Origin: Pseudocercospora fijiensis CIRAD86
Lineage: Eukaryota; Ascomycota; Dothideomycetes; Mycosphaerellales; Mycosphaerellaceae
Direction of reading: 5' to 3'
Length of the DNA stretch: 64,000 nt
Assembly (NCBI RefSeq): GCF_000340215.1
Contig: NW_006921533.1
Location: 3,398,273 to 3,462,272 of the forward strand
The notes beneath the pieces are model-generated. The model saw only the letters and a list, made by a program, of their open reading frames with translations, did no database searches and was not told the origin of the DNA. The position numbers were made by a program, and so were the translations under genes. This document shows, piece by piece, positions 1-11,255 of the stretch (position 1 is the first letter of the stretch; every line of letters starts with the position of its first letter).

Positions 1-425
1 AGTTTATATCTCTCAGCCTCGGCCCAGGGTCCAGCTTGACGAAGGCCAAGGAGAGAGCAATTGATGGACACATCGATGCATCCTGAATCAAAACCACTGG
101 GCAGCTGCGACCCTTGAAAAGCCTAGAGCTTGTCGTACTGGCGACTGGGTAGCTCCCCTACGCGCCACACCCCTGTTGACGATCTCGACGATGAAACAAG
201 GCGACGACGACGTTCGGAATGAACTTGTGCGCTCCTGTCTCGCAAGGGAGAAATCATAGTCAGGCTCTCATTCAGACATATACAAGACATTCCTCAAGTT
301 ACTCCCGATCCCTTACCGTAACCCATCTCTTTGTATATCCATCTCTTTATTCGCCAAAACTCCTCTCCCACATTGTCCTCCTCTCGACGACACCGATTCC
401 AATCTACATTTCAACGCTCGATACA

Positions 426-1184
426 ATGGCCAACCCACTTCGCCTCCAGGTCTCCGGCCTACCCAATATCACCGCCGCCGAACAAGCAGCCACAACATCT
501 CCAGCGCGAGGAGCAGAAATGCTCAATTTCCTTCAAACACGCCTCAACCAAAAGAACCGCGCCCCTCCCCTCGTCCACAGCTGGGAATTCTGGCACGATC
601 GTCAAGATCGATCTACAACCGAGGAAAAAGACAACAACAACAACAACAACCACCACCACCACACTTACGAATCCCGCCTCGAACTCCTCGCACAAATCAG
701 CGACGTGAAAGCCTTCTGGTCCGTCTTCAACAACTTCGACATCACGCAACTCAAGCTCCGCGACAGCATCCACCTCTTTCACAAAGGCGTAAAGCCCGTA
801 TGGGAAGATAGCCGCAACGAAAAAGGCGGAAGCTGGACCTTCCGCGTGCCCAAGTCCAACGGCCCAGATTTCTGGAAAGAGTTATGTATGATGGCGATTG
901 GGGAGCAATTACAACGTGCCGTGGAAGAGCCGGAGAAGAAGACGTTTCGGGATGATATTTGTGGCGTGAGTCTGTCGGTGAGGTTTAATAGTATGTTGAT
1001 ACAGATCTGGAATCGCGATGCGGAACATCAGGCTGGTGTGGATCAGGTTTTGCAGACTGTGCTGGAGGGCTTGAGTCCAGGTTTGAAGCCGAGAGATGGG
1101 AGCTATTATTACAAGAGGCATAATGAGCATGCTGGGTTTGGGAAGAATCCGGTGGAGGAGGTGGCGACGGCCACGGCCAGTTAA
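426..1184 (+). CDS. eIF4E family cap-binding protein, class II (4EHP/eIF4E2-like)
   Basis: Single-exon gene of 252 aa. The reading frame is open further upstream, but the ATG at 426 starts the recognisable protein and follows a pyrimidine-rich leader. The protein has the eIF4E fold signatures: a HSWEFW beta strand, VKAFWSVFNN, LFHKGVKPVWED (the tryptophan here is one half of the cap sandwich), GGSWTFRV and DICGVSLSVRF..IQIWNR. Where canonical eIF4E has the second cap-stacking tryptophan, the aligned motif reads HTYESRL, so a tyrosine sits there; together with SVRF/IWNR this is the pattern of class II 4EHP proteins, which bind capped mRNA weakly and often act as translational repressors. A low-complexity Asn/His run precedes this motif. 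Class II assignment is by motif comparison from memory. Confidence 0.88.
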   Translation: MANPLRLQVSGLPNITAAEQAATTSPARGAEMLNFLQTRLNQKNRAPPLVHSWEFWHDRQDRSTTEEKDNNNNNNHHHHTYESRLELLAQISDVKAFWSVFNNFDITQLKLRDSIHLFHKGVKPVWEDSRNEKGGSWTFRVPKSNGPDFWKELCMMAIGEQLQRAVEEPEKKTFRDDICGVSLSVRFNSMLIQIWNRDAEHQAGVDQVLQTVLEGLSPGLKPRDGSYYYKRHNEHAGFGKNPVEEVATATAS

Positions 1185-1694
1185 TGAAGTGACGTTCGGG
1201 CGAAGTGTGACGGAGATTGGATGAATCGGCGCAGAGCATCAAGTAACAAATTTGAAGACCACTGGGAAGGCAGCATTATAGGCGTTGAGTACTTGTAGCG
1301 TTTGAGCTTGCGTAGCTTGGTCGAATGTGAGGCGAGGATACAGGCCACCAAACAAGTGCGAGAAGGGAACACCAGATGGTTATCGATAGCTGGACTAGCG
1401 ACGAATGTACGAATATGATGCCACATCCTCACCATCTCAAACAAGACCCGGTTTGCTGAGGCTCTTGCATGTACCGTGTGCCAACAGCATGAATTTGCTG
1501 TACCTAGATGGAGAGAACGAGGAAATTGACTGCTTTCACACATCGAAAGTCTCAAATGGGCGCTGTCTTTTCGAAATGGCAAACCTGCCGCGGCGCTATA
1601 GCTCACTCTCTCATGGTAACTAGACCGCACCGTATATCATCTGGGTCGGGTACTATACACAAAAACGCACCAATGCTTGGATCGCTCAAAATCT
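1185..1694. other. Tail-to-tail intergenic stretch
   Basis: This is the shared 3' region of the plus-strand eIF4E gene and the minus-strand carnitine acetyltransferase gene. Short ORFs on both strands lack start context or family features, and I recognise no RNA gene. Confidence 0.6.
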
Positions 1695-3637
1695 CTATAG
1701 ACGTGGCTTGTTGGTGTTCTCAGCCTCCATAACAGCGCGGATGTCTTGCGCCGCTTCATTCAAGTAGAATGCCATGCGTTCACAACCAAGGTTTTTGCTG
1801 ACGATGTTAAACTGGACGCTGTTCTCGTTGATCATGTAGGCGATTCTGTATTCCAATTAGTATTGCTTTGCAGCTTGGCAGATTGTGTCGAGAACTTACC
1901 CCCAACCGTCGTCAATAACTTGACTCCACCCGTAACCATTGTAGTATTCTGAGCTCAATTGTGAGCTGGAAATGAACCATGTACTGGAGTATGTGTATGC
2001 TGGATCCTTGAATATTTCTGGTGTATCTTCGCCGGACTGGAGGAGCTTCTTCAGCCCGAAAAGGTGTCGGTCAACGCCCTTGCCATCGCTGGCAGCAGTG
2101 ATATATTCGGTGTGTGCACTAAGAGCCTTGCGGAAGAGATCGCGGCATTCAGCGTCAGTGGAAAGTGGGTGCTGCATAGCACTGCAGAATGCAACGCTCT
2201 CATCGGACACTGTGCGGCAGGTCTCCGTGCGGCCTTCCTGGAAACGACGAGTAGCAGCTGATTCGTAGGTCGGTCGGTTCTTGCCGTAGAACTTGTGGTA
2301 GGCGAGCTGGATGATGAGTTGGACGTAGGCATCAGGAGAGCACTTGAATTTCTTCATAAGGCCCTTGCCGTATCCTTGGAAGGCTTCGACGCGGAGTTCG
2401 TGCTGAGAGATGAGGCCGACGTGATGGGTTGTTGCAAGTGCGATGTCAGCGTAATTCTCGCCCGAAAGCTTGAACTTCAATGGCATTGGGTCTGGGATGT
2501 CAGATCGGAATTCAGGGTTCTCGAAGTCAAGCTTCTCGTTGAAGATCCAGTGCATGACAGTGTCGTTGAGGCGATGGGTAGGTGTTCCGTCCATCATAGA
2601 GTGCTCCCCATTGAATCCCGATGTTCCGTTGTCGTTGACAATGAACTGCACAGGCTTGTCAAACCACCTGTTGGCACCATCGCCGTGCCAGTATTGGTGT
2701 GAGCGTTCGTGCAGCGTAATTGGCGTAGCGTCATCCAGGCAGACCACGAAAGAGGCACCCTCAATGGCCTCGAGAACTGCCTTGTTGCCTGGGTTGCTCT
2801 TGATCAGACGCTCACGCATGTCGGTCCAGTTGTCGCGGTTCTCGGTGGTCATGATACCAACTGCTGGTGCCTTCTCTGCCATCTCGTAGACGCGTCTGAA
2901 CTGGTGTTCCAACTCTTTCGTACTCAGCTGCTGGCCGTTGTGGTGGTGAGGTACCTTGAAGAAAGCGTTCTTGCGGATGACCAGGATGTGCTCATTATCT
3001 TGTGCCGAGTACTTGACAGGGAAGTCTGCTGGCTTTGCGGGAATACGGCATGCGTTGAACATCCAGATGTACGAGCTCATTGCCATTGGCAATTTCTTCA
3101 TGTATTCTGGCTCTAGGCTGTTCTCATCCACCTGCTTCTTGAACTCGAGAGTCGCAGTCGAGATCGCAGCTGCCCGTCTAGCAGGATCTCTTCGTTTTCG
3201 GTCATCGCGGTGAGAGTAGAAGTAAGATACGTATGGGATGATCGGGTCGCGATAACCAAGGTAAGCTGCATTGTTCCACCATTCAGACAGCCAGTTCTTG
3301 ATCTTTGGGTCTTTTGATCGTTTTATGAGTCTTTCCTGTAGAGTGTGTCCAATGGCCCCCGGCTTAATGAAAGCCTCCACGGCCATCTTTGTGTTGTCAT
3401 ATTCGGCAGGCGTGAGAAGCGGGTGAACGGACTTGAGGTATCGTTTCGCAGTCTCTTCGAGTGTAGGGACGGGTAATCTAGGAAGAGAGTCCTCGAATCT
3501 GAGCATGGCCCCCTTCGCGTGGTCCTCTCGGTAACCTGGAAGAAAGTAGGAGTCAGTCTAGAGAGGTCACTGTGGACAGCAGGAGTATGCGTGCCTTCGG
3601 GCAGATTGCTCTGCTTGCGTTTCTGTTGCTGCGCCAT
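1695..3637 (-). CDS. Carnitine O-acetyltransferase
   Basis: Three exons on the minus strand: 3637-3595, 3535-1900 and 1845-1695, giving 609 aa. The enzyme moves acetyl groups between CoA and carnitine so acetyl units from fatty acids or acetate can pass between peroxisome, cytosol and mitochondrion. The choline/carnitine acyltransferase signature LPRLPVPTLEET is near the N-terminus and the catalytic-histidine motif GEHSMMDGTP is in the middle. The last exon gives IAYMINENSVQFN and ends KPRL, a possible weak PTS1-like tripeptide (PRL). The first intron (3594-3536, 59 nt) starts with GC and ends with AG; it joins NLPEG to YREDHAKGAMLRF in phase, and no GT donor fits. The second intron (1899-1846) is GTAAGT..ACAG. 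Length matches fungal homologues. The peroxisomal/mitochondrial destination is inferred. Confidence 0.92.
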
Positions 3638-5185
3638 GTTGAAAGTCTGTCGAGCAGAAAAGAAAGTCAGCCAGGCCTGGTTTATACATGACGTTCCGAG
3701 GTCACTGTGTATCTTTTATTTACCTTCCCGCCTGCAGCTGCTCCTCGGTAAGTTGATGTTGGAGTCCTTTGAGCTATTGAGAAGGCCCTCCCTCGAACCG
3801 CACCGAACATATCCAGTCCGGTTCCTGGAAGTCGAGGGTAAAAGAATGTAAGGAATGTGAGAGGTGCCTCGGAGGCTCAACGAAAGATATAGATTAGTCC
3901 GAAGCAAAAACCCCTGCTGTGATGGTGGATGCCACTGCTGTCACCGGCTATGTTGGAGCTCTGCTCGCTCGTCTCGTGTCGGGGGCCGAGTTTCGCGCGC
4001 TTTTGGAAGCTAGACCTCGGCTTTCGAATACGCCGTAAAGACGGCTTGTGACGCGCTCAGGAATAGCAAAGGATGCAATTCTTGTGCTCGATGTGCATGT
4101 GCGTGATCCGGGTGATTTAAGGAAGAAGCAGTCGCAACAGCTTTCCACTACCGTAATAAGGGGACGCCTTTCGATAATAAGGCTGTTTGAGATCTTGTTA
4201 TTATTCAGAATCAGCTTGCTAGGTTCGGGAGTCGGGACTCTGGGGACGCGGCGAGCGGAGCCTGGCGAGAACGGGCGACAGAAATCGTTGCCGCTCTGGA
4301 GCCGTGTCTTCTTTCTGTACGCTGCTACAAAAGTGTAGGCCAGAAGGTGAAGACTTGCTGCCTCACTTCAAAGCGTGCTACAGAGAGCTGTCGCGTGCTT
4401 TGTCAATCAGTCTCGTGGGCCAGGTCGGTGACTACTCCGTGTTGGGCGAGTCGTGGTTAGATTAGAACTATTGAAGAAGATTCCGAGAGTTCTACGAGAA
4501 CAGACCAGAGCGTGGAAAGTGGTATGATAATACGCAAATAATGCGCGGAGGAGTAAGCAAGTATCTGTCTACATCGGTCTCCGCTGAAGTCTCCTTGCGT
4601 TCGTTCCCTTTCGAGAAACCAACAGTCTACTACTCCTTCTCCGATAGCCTTGAAACCGCCCCGTAGCGATGTCGCACTTGGCAGGGACAACGCAGACTGC
4701 TTGGTATTCCCCCCGAAGTCAACCGCATCTGCTTTGAGGGGTGACGAAACCCAGCATGTACATGGTCAGTCTAGAGGACTCAGGAGCCGGCCGGAGTGCG
4801 TGAGATGCAGTGGTCGTTGAGCAGAGTGCCGTCGTGCCGTCGGATGTCAGTCCAACGCCGAGGCTGCATGAAGAAATGAGATGTACACATGGTATTTTCG
4901 GCTTTCACGGTAACGGCATAGGGCAAGCAGAAACTTGCACAGAGGGTACAGAGGACGAATGAAGCATCCTATAATAAACATGCCGGACTTTTGTTCAATC
5001 GTAAATCTACAGGTTGTTACAGAAGCTCTCTGCATTCAAGCCCGCCTTCGCACCTGTACGCCAGGCAAGATGCGCCGCGCTTTGGCTATGGCATAGCTTA
5101 CCACACATACAATCCGCAGCATCCAGCACGTAACCAGCCGCTACTTCCGCTTGCTCGTCTCAGATGAATGCACTGTAAACACCAT
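3638..5185. promoter_or_regulatory. Long upstream region of carnitine acetyltransferase with CCTCGG motifs
   Basis: About 1.5 kb without a recognisable gene. It is the promoter side of the minus-strand carnitine acetyltransferase (ATG at 3637) and the 3' side of malate dehydrogenase. CCTCGG occurs at 3867-3872 and 4015-4020, roughly 230 and 380 bp upstream of the ATG. In Aspergillus this hexamer is the core of the FarA/FarB fatty-acid response element found upstream of peroxisomal and carnitine-shuttle genes. Function here is inferred; the hexamer is short enough to occur by chance. Confidence 0.45.
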
Positions 5186-6421
5186 CTAAGGGTTCTCAGC
5201 AAACCACTTCTCACCCTTCTCAATGTTGGCCTTGAGCTCCTTCAAGCACTTGTCAAGGAGACCTTGTTCGTGATCGGTGATCTTGCCAACTGGGTGAATA
5301 TTCTCAACACCGTTTCGTCCAAGCTCAACGCCCGAAGCGAAGTAGGTGACGCCCTGGTCCTTGTACAGAGGCGAGTCGACGAAGGTTGGCTCAATAACGC
5401 CCTTCGTGCCTTGTGCGGCCTTGAGAAGGGACTCAGTGAAGCGGGCACCAGCCATGGCCATAGAGAGAGTAGCAGATCCAGCACCGTCCTTGGCCTTAAC
5501 GACCTCGTCACCACCGAACTGCACACGCTTGATGTACTCGTCGCGCTCCTTGCCCGTGAGCTCGTGGCCAGACTGGCTGAGAAGTGGAACGATGGTCTCG
5601 CCAGAGTGTCCTCCAACAACATTAATGGTCTCATTCGCTGGGTCGGTGTTCTTGACTTGTGAGATGAAGCGAGATGCACGGACAGCATCAAGTGTGGTGA
5701 CACCGAAGAGCTTCTTTGGGTTGTAGACGCCGGCCTTCTTGAAGACCTCGGCAGTGATTGGGACGGTGCTGTTCACTGGGTTGGAGATGATGAGCATGTT
5801 GGCGTCTGGAGAGTGCTTGGCAGCAGCCTTTGCGAGGTCGCGAACGATGGAAGCATTGGTGTTGAAGAGGTCTGTCAAATGTCAGTTTCCATTTTCTGCC
5901 ACACACATCTGGCATTTCTGCTCACCATCACGGGTCATGCCTGGCTTGCGTGGGACACCAGCTGGGACGACAACGATCTCAGCGCCCTTCAAAGCAGCAG
6001 CAAGACCCTCCTCGCCTGGCTCATATCCAGTGACCTGTAATCCATTGAGTGATTGGTCCTCATCTGTCCTCTGAATGTAGCCTTACAGTGCTCCTGGTGT
6101 TGATGTGGCCGACATCTGCGGCGACACCCGGTGCAAGTCTGATATCGTAGAGTGCGAGCTCGCTGACGCGTGGGTTGAGCTTCAAGAGGAGCGAGAGGGG
6201 CTGGCCAATACCGCCAGCCGCGCCGAGGACGACGACCTTGGAGAGCTACAGAGTGATCCATGTCAGCCATTGATATGATGCGATGCGATGCGATGCGCAA
6301 ACTCGCAAAGCAAGGCGACCTCGGACCATTCGATACTCACGTTGCTGGCGGTAGCAGAGAAAGCTCTGCGCTGCACGGCGGCGCCGAGCACGGACTGTGT
6401 GACCTTACGAGCAGCGAACAT
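5186..6421 (-). CDS. Malate dehydrogenase, mitochondrial (NAD)
   Basis: Four exons on the minus strand: 6421-6341, 6245-6087, 6034-5926 and 5871-5186, giving 344 aa. It interconverts malate and oxaloacetate in the TCA cycle. The first exon codes a basic, Ser/Ala-rich presequence (start [19 protein letters not shown]) typical of mitochondrial import. The second exon opens with the NAD-binding loop [13 protein letters not shown]. The substrate arginines are seen in [14 protein letters not shown], the DAVRASRF motif follows, and the catalytic histidine lies in [11 protein letters not shown]. All three introns have GT..AG borders and join in phase (GTGAGT, GTAAGG and GTGAGC donors). It ends AENP, without a PTS1, which fits mitochondria rather than peroxisome. 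Confidence 0.95.
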
Positions 6422-6660
6422 GATGGCAATGAACGACGAGATGCGGCGAAGATGGAATTGGGGTGTTGGTGTTTATGTTCCAATGGATGCGAATTGTTTT
6501 GCGAGCTGGCAGCTCATACCCTAAGAACTAGCCCAAAACCTTCTTTCTTCCGTGCACGGATCTCACGGACGACCGCTCCACACTTCACCTTCACCTTCAC
6601 CTTCTACCGTACAACGAACGACTTTATCTCTTACCGGCCAGTATCACCATCTCCTCGTAC

Positions 6661-9413
6661 CTACCCATCGTCGGACTCTATGGCGCTGCCTTCGATCTGG
6701 TGTCGAGCTGACCGTGAGCTCACAGCTGGACCTCTGAGCTCGTAATGTCTGCGGCGTAAAAACATCTCCAGATCCTCTGGCTGGCGGCCGATGAGCCACT
6801 GTAGAATATTCGAATTGCCAACCGATCCAGATTCGTCCAGGAACTTGATAGTCCTGGCATCGCGTTCTGTGATTTCCGGCAGACCTCTCATCCAGGACCA
6901 TCCTCCGTCTTCTCCGAATACATATTCACTGTCTTGGCGTTGACGCTGCCCCTGCGCTACATCTCTCATCGGTCGCTTTCCAGCTGCATTTCTCGACATT
7001 ACTGGAGCTCTCGCAGACTCAGCGGTAGTTGGAACGGAGTCATGGCGAGTAGGGTCGACCGCCACAGAGTCATTCCGATTTTCTTTCGCCGTCTCTGCCC
7101 CGCCACTCTCTTGCTCTCCTTCGGAAGCACTCGTCTCATCGGCAAGGCTCTCTTGGCTGGTTCGATTTGGATGGGGCCCAGAGCTGGCTGGTGGCCTGTT
7201 TCTCCCAGCTATAGCGTTGAGTGCCTGAAAACGGACTTGCTGCTCGAGTATGTTTGCCGCGGCGCTGGCAACTCTGGGACTCACCGCTAATGGAGCCGTT
7301 CCCACTGGTGTATTTGCGGGCGTCAGAACCGGTGTAACGGGGCTGCCTCGGTTCGCGACGACTGCAGGCTGCAAGGTTGGCGGAGTGGTGGCTGGTGAAG
7401 CTCTGGGCATTGCTGTCACCGGAGCCACGCCTAATGGTGTGTTTGCAGGCGTCAGAGTCGGCTCAGGTGTTGGTGTCGCGGTCACCGGTGTCACTCCTAC
7501 TGGTGTATTTGCAGGCGTCAGAGTCGGCTCAGGTGTTGGTGTCGCGGTCACCGTTGTCACTCCTACTGGTGGTGTATTTCCGGGCGTCAGAATCGCATCA
7601 GCGGCAACCCCGTTCGTGAGAATCGTTGGTCGCAAGGTGGAAGGACTGGTGGCTGGTGAAACTCTGGACATTGTTGTCACCGGAGTCACGCCTACTGGTA
7701 TATTTGCGGGCGCCAGAATCGCATCAGCGGGATCCTCGTTCGTGAGCATCGGTGGTGGCAAGATGGAAGGACTGGTGCCTGGCGAGGACGGTTCTGAGGG
7801 CGCGCTGGATTGAGCTTGACCAACGACATGTGCAAGAAGGCCCTCTTCCTCAAGTGACTGAGGGATATCAAGTGGTGCCGGTCCCGCTATCGTCACCGGT
7901 CGAGTCGCAGGACCTCTCAGCATCTGCCTACCCCTGGACAGACTTTCCATTAATTCATGGTACTCCGCAGATATGGGGCCCTGGGAAGTGTCAATGAGAG
8001 ACGGTGCACTCGACACTCGATGCAGATCGGCAGCCGGCCTGTTTCTCCTTGCATCTCTCCGCAGAGTCTCCGCAGCTTTACGCATATTTTCCGCATCTTT
8101 CTGCGCCTTCTCAGCATCTTTGCGCAAAGTCGCTGCCTCGCTTTCTCTGCGACGAGAATTCTGGATGCCTTCCATCTTAGGAGAAGGCATATGAGAACGA
8201 TTCATGACGAAAATTAGGCGTCTGGTTCCATCTGGTGCGATGGTCTCAAAGTTGTCGTCATCATCCTCGTTGTTGCTATAGGTCGACTCCTCCGTTCTTG
8301 ACGAATGGGGTCGAATATCCGAAAGTGTCAACGAGGACGGTATCTGCCAAAGCTCATGTGTAGGCGGATGAATACGACGTACATAGGGCCTCCCATCCTT
8401 TCGAATTTGGACGTCCACATCGCCGTTGGGTAACTGCTTGGCGTGAATGGCAATTGGTCCGTCAGGAATATCTTCAGTCATAGATGTATCGATATCGAAT
8501 CGTTCTTGGAAGCGTGACGTCCTTCGATGTTCAATTGTGTGCTGAGACGTTGCCAATGCAGCCTGAGCAGCGGTTTCTGACTCAATATTTGCCGCCAGAG
8601 CTGACGCGAGACCACCTGGGGCGCCTTCCTCAAAGTCGAACCTATTTGTACCAGCCAGTTCGATGTCGATAAGTTCTTGTGTATCCGGAGACTCCACTCG
8701 TGCCTCGGGAACTAGTCGTGCGAATAGCTGTGCGCTGTCTTCCTTTATGAACTGTGACCATCCTGCCTCGTCGTCCTCAGGTCCTCCTAGAGCAATTGGT
8801 TCGGTCAGATACGCTTGAAGCTCGTGAGACCAGGTCCGCCCCGCATCGTTTTGGAAAGCTGGTTGCTGTGGATCAACGAGCTGTACGGAATTTTGCTGCT
8901 GGCGATGCACGTCGTCGGGATCAAAATCATCTGGCACCCGATATGCATCTCGGCCATCGGGATTCCAAGGAACGTAAAATCGGTTACTTCTGACCTCGTG
9001 GTCCAGTGTTTGCTTAAGCATCACCAGTATGTCCCGAGTGTTGAGAGCAACAGGGGTGCCTACGAGCTGATATTGCGCGCCAGAGTGCTGTTCTCGGCCA
9101 GCCAGAATTCTGGCGTATGCCTATCCACTTTCAGTTCGGGCGCATGGTCGACTATACGATGAGAAAAACGTACCTCGCCTAGATCTCGCCTCGAAATGTA
9201 CGAACACCTCGTGCTGCTTCGCCAACCAACAGGTAGGATCTTCCTCTCACCCAAGATCGTGCTGGGAAGCATGAAGTCATCGAACTTCATTGCTTCGTGG
9301 CATATCGTGAAAGGAATACCGCTGCGGATAAGCGCACATTCGAGCTCGCGTTTGTTTTCCACAAGATCTCCTAATTCCAAAATTTGAGTGTTCAGAACGC
9401 TCGAGAGCACCAT
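6661..9413 (-). CDS. Large Pro/Thr-repeat protein with C-terminal part of an NmrA-like domain
   Basis: Two exons can be joined: 9413-9174 and 9120-6661 (53-nt intron, GTACGT..ATAG), 899 aa from the first ATG after an in-frame TAG. The N-terminal ~130 aa look like the distal half of an NmrA-type NAD(P)-binding domain: VLSSV, IRSGIPFTICHEAMKF, ISRRDLGEAYARILAGRE and YQLVGTPVALNTRDIL. NmrA proteins are redox-sensing dehydrogenase-like regulators. The rest is mostly low complexity: acidic stretches, a short coiled-coil-like segment (LRKDAEKAQKDAENMRKAA) and a Pro/Thr region with tandem repeats (see the repeat at 7290-7790). The NmrA half upstream continues in the same frame but is interrupted by two TAG codons, so the start used here is only the first possible one. 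Function unknown. Confidence 0.5.
7290..7790. repeat. In-frame tandem repeats encoding TPANTPVGVTPV-type units
   Basis: Inside the minus-strand Pro/Thr-rich gene. Two units of 66 bp (22 aa) starting at 7431 and 7497 are almost identical, and more diverged partial units lie on both sides from about 7290 to 7790. The encoded consensus is LTPANTPVGVTPVTATPTPE. The repeat length is a multiple of three, so copy-number change keeps the frame. Confidence 0.8.
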
Positions 9414-10181
9414 GTGTTTGAACGTCCCGCGATCGTGTGCTTCTTTCGCAGCTGCGATGATCCTTTGCCCGATGGAAGAATCCTCAAATCTTGATGTGAC
9501 CAAAAGACAAGATGTGATGTCCTGGAAGGCGGCAACCTACTGCTCCTTGGACACCGAGCGATCGAACACCTTTACAGTTGGCCTGTATGCGGCAATCAAC
9601 AGTTAGCGATTTCCTTTATCAATAGTCTGTCACCACAAGGCAAGACAAGAACTGCTCCTGAATATGCTCATCACGTTTAGGAATGCTCACCTGGTATCAT
9701 GCCCCAAGAATCTGGTGGACTGGAAAATCTTGTCCCGGGTGTCTTCATCGGGAGTCAAGACGTCAACTGTTTTGAACGAAGACAGAAGCGAGGGATGGAG
9801 TTTCTAGCTTCCATAAGCACGATCAGTGATGACGATGAGTAAGATGTCCTTTTCGGAATCTGCCGAAGATATGGTGTTCATGGCGAGTTTGTTTGCAGGA
9901 GCTTTCTGGATGGCGAAGTCTCTGATGCGAGTCGTGCTCGATAGCGATGGTCCGGCAGTAATAGTGCCTGATTCGTCTTCTGGCATGGGTTCGTACGGCG
10001 TGGATGCCTGGGAATCATCGGAAAGAGTTTTTCCCATCATGAAAGCTCTGTCTTCGTGGTACTCGTCGATAAAGTGTTGGGGTATTGGAGCTGCGGCGTA
10101 GTGACGAAGAAAGTCACCCAAAGTTGGTGGATTTTCGCGTTCTAAGGTGTATATGTACCAGTAAAGATTAAATAATGGCAT
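9414..10181 (-). pseudogene. 5' part of the NmrA-like gene, interrupted by two in-frame TAG codons
   Basis: Reading the minus strand from the ATG at 10181, one frame continues through an exon to 9691, an intron 9690-9583 (GTGAGC..ATACAG) and an exon from 9582 onward into the NmrA-like region, with perfect phase. It meets TAG at 9806-9804 (between ..DRAYGS and KLHPSLL) and again at 9539-9537 (between ..SVSKEQ and VAAFQDIT). Sequence on both sides looks coding: TVKVFDRSVSKEQ then VAAFQDITSCLLVTSRFEDSSIGQRIIAAAKEA is the usual NmrA strand-helix succession. Both TAG codons could come from CAG or TGG by the CpA-to-TpA (or TpG-to-TpA) change that RIP makes. I could not find introns removing them. 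Alternatives are a wrong upstream model or stop read-through. Confidence 0.45.
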
Positions 10182-10435
10182 CTCCACTCAAGAATGATTG
10201 GGGACAATGTCGCAAGCTTTGTGTAGGAGCACATTCAAGGATCGGAAGATCGAGAGGTGTGCTCTCAGCAACGATAGGCGGATTCAAGCAAGAACGCTCT
10301 GGTTGTTGCATTCGAGGAAGGCATTGTTCTGAAGCAAGCATATATCAGCAAGACCTTTCGAGCCTTGGTCTTTCCCCACATTGGACGTTTGCTTGCTAAG
10401 AGAGCAGGATCGCAAGCGTTGAACATACATATCAT

Positions 10436-11023
10436 ATGGATGTGGCTCGTTCTAAAACAGGGCTCCTATTCACTCCGTCTTCACGCTCTGAACTCAAGAT
10501 GACCAGGAACCAAGCCAATGCTCCCAGGAATGCCAGCGAAAAGCAGGAAGACACTCAACAACACGTTATTGAAGGTTCTCGTAGGCAGTCCCCGAGCGAA
10601 GAGCAAGCACCAACCAAGGAAGCAGCAAGTGACGACTGGCTTGTCGAGCCTGACATGTCGGAGCTGTTCGTCCATCTCGGTCGAGACTGTGTTTATGGCC
10701 GCTCCAAAGATGGCCAAGAGTTCTGGCTCAGCAGAGCGGACGTGCTGGAGGGCAAAGGCAACTACAACGGCGCGATCCAAGAAGTCGATGTCATCTGGGA
10801 AGATACTATCCGAACGCACAGGGCGTGCGTTCTGGACGACTGCAGAATGTGTCGTGATATCATTGAGCAGAACTGGGGCCAATCGGCATCTTATCAGGAT
10901 TACTCTGCAATCACGCCAGCTCCTCACGGCAAGCAGATCGTCAAAAAGTCGTCTTTCTCCCATTTCGCATCTGTCTATGCCAGATTGGTTGGAATGGTAG
11001 ATCCTCAGACGGAGACAGTATAG
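10436..11023 (+). CDS. Uncharacterised small protein
   Basis: Single-exon ORF of 195 aa; an alternative start is the ATG at 10499 (MTRNQANAPRN), which leaves 174 aa. I recognise no family. The N-terminal third is Gln/Glu/Ser-rich and probably disordered; the remainder is more ordered, with DDWLVEPDMSELFVHL, FWLSRADVLEGKGNY and a Cys pair in VLDDCRMCRDIIEQNW. A 160-codon ORF lies antisense to it but reads as a shadow (Arg/Leu-rich, no domain). It is divergent from the NmrA-like gene, with about 250 bp between them. Coding status rests on ORF length and composition only. Confidence 0.5.
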   Translation: MDVARSKTGLLFTPSSRSELKMTRNQANAPRNASEKQEDTQQHVIEGSRRQSPSEEQAPTKEAASDDWLVEPDMSELFVHLGRDCVYGRSKDGQEFWLSRADVLEGKGNYNGAIQEVDVIWEDTIRTHRACVLDDCRMCRDIIEQNWGQSASYQDYSAITPAPHGKQIVKKSSFSHFASVYARLVGMVDPQTETV

Positions 11024-11255
11024 GAGAAGTGAGACGCCATACGAAGGTCGACGCAGACACTTTGTGATGTGTCTTTATATGCTAATTCACAAGCACTTTC
11101 ACAGTGCACTCTCTTGGGGCCATGAGACCCATTTCCTTTCAGCCTTCTCACAGCGTCATACACAAGAAGACTGAAAGTGGCGTAGTTCGCCTCCGTGATT
11201 TCCATTATTACATCCACAAGCTCATCGCTCTTGAAATCGTAAAGAAAGTCTATGT

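Noticed and set aside
10481..10963. 160-codon minus-strand ORF antisense to the gene at 10436
   Set aside because: No domain, Arg/Leu-rich shadow composition, and the plus-strand frame is longer with better protein character.
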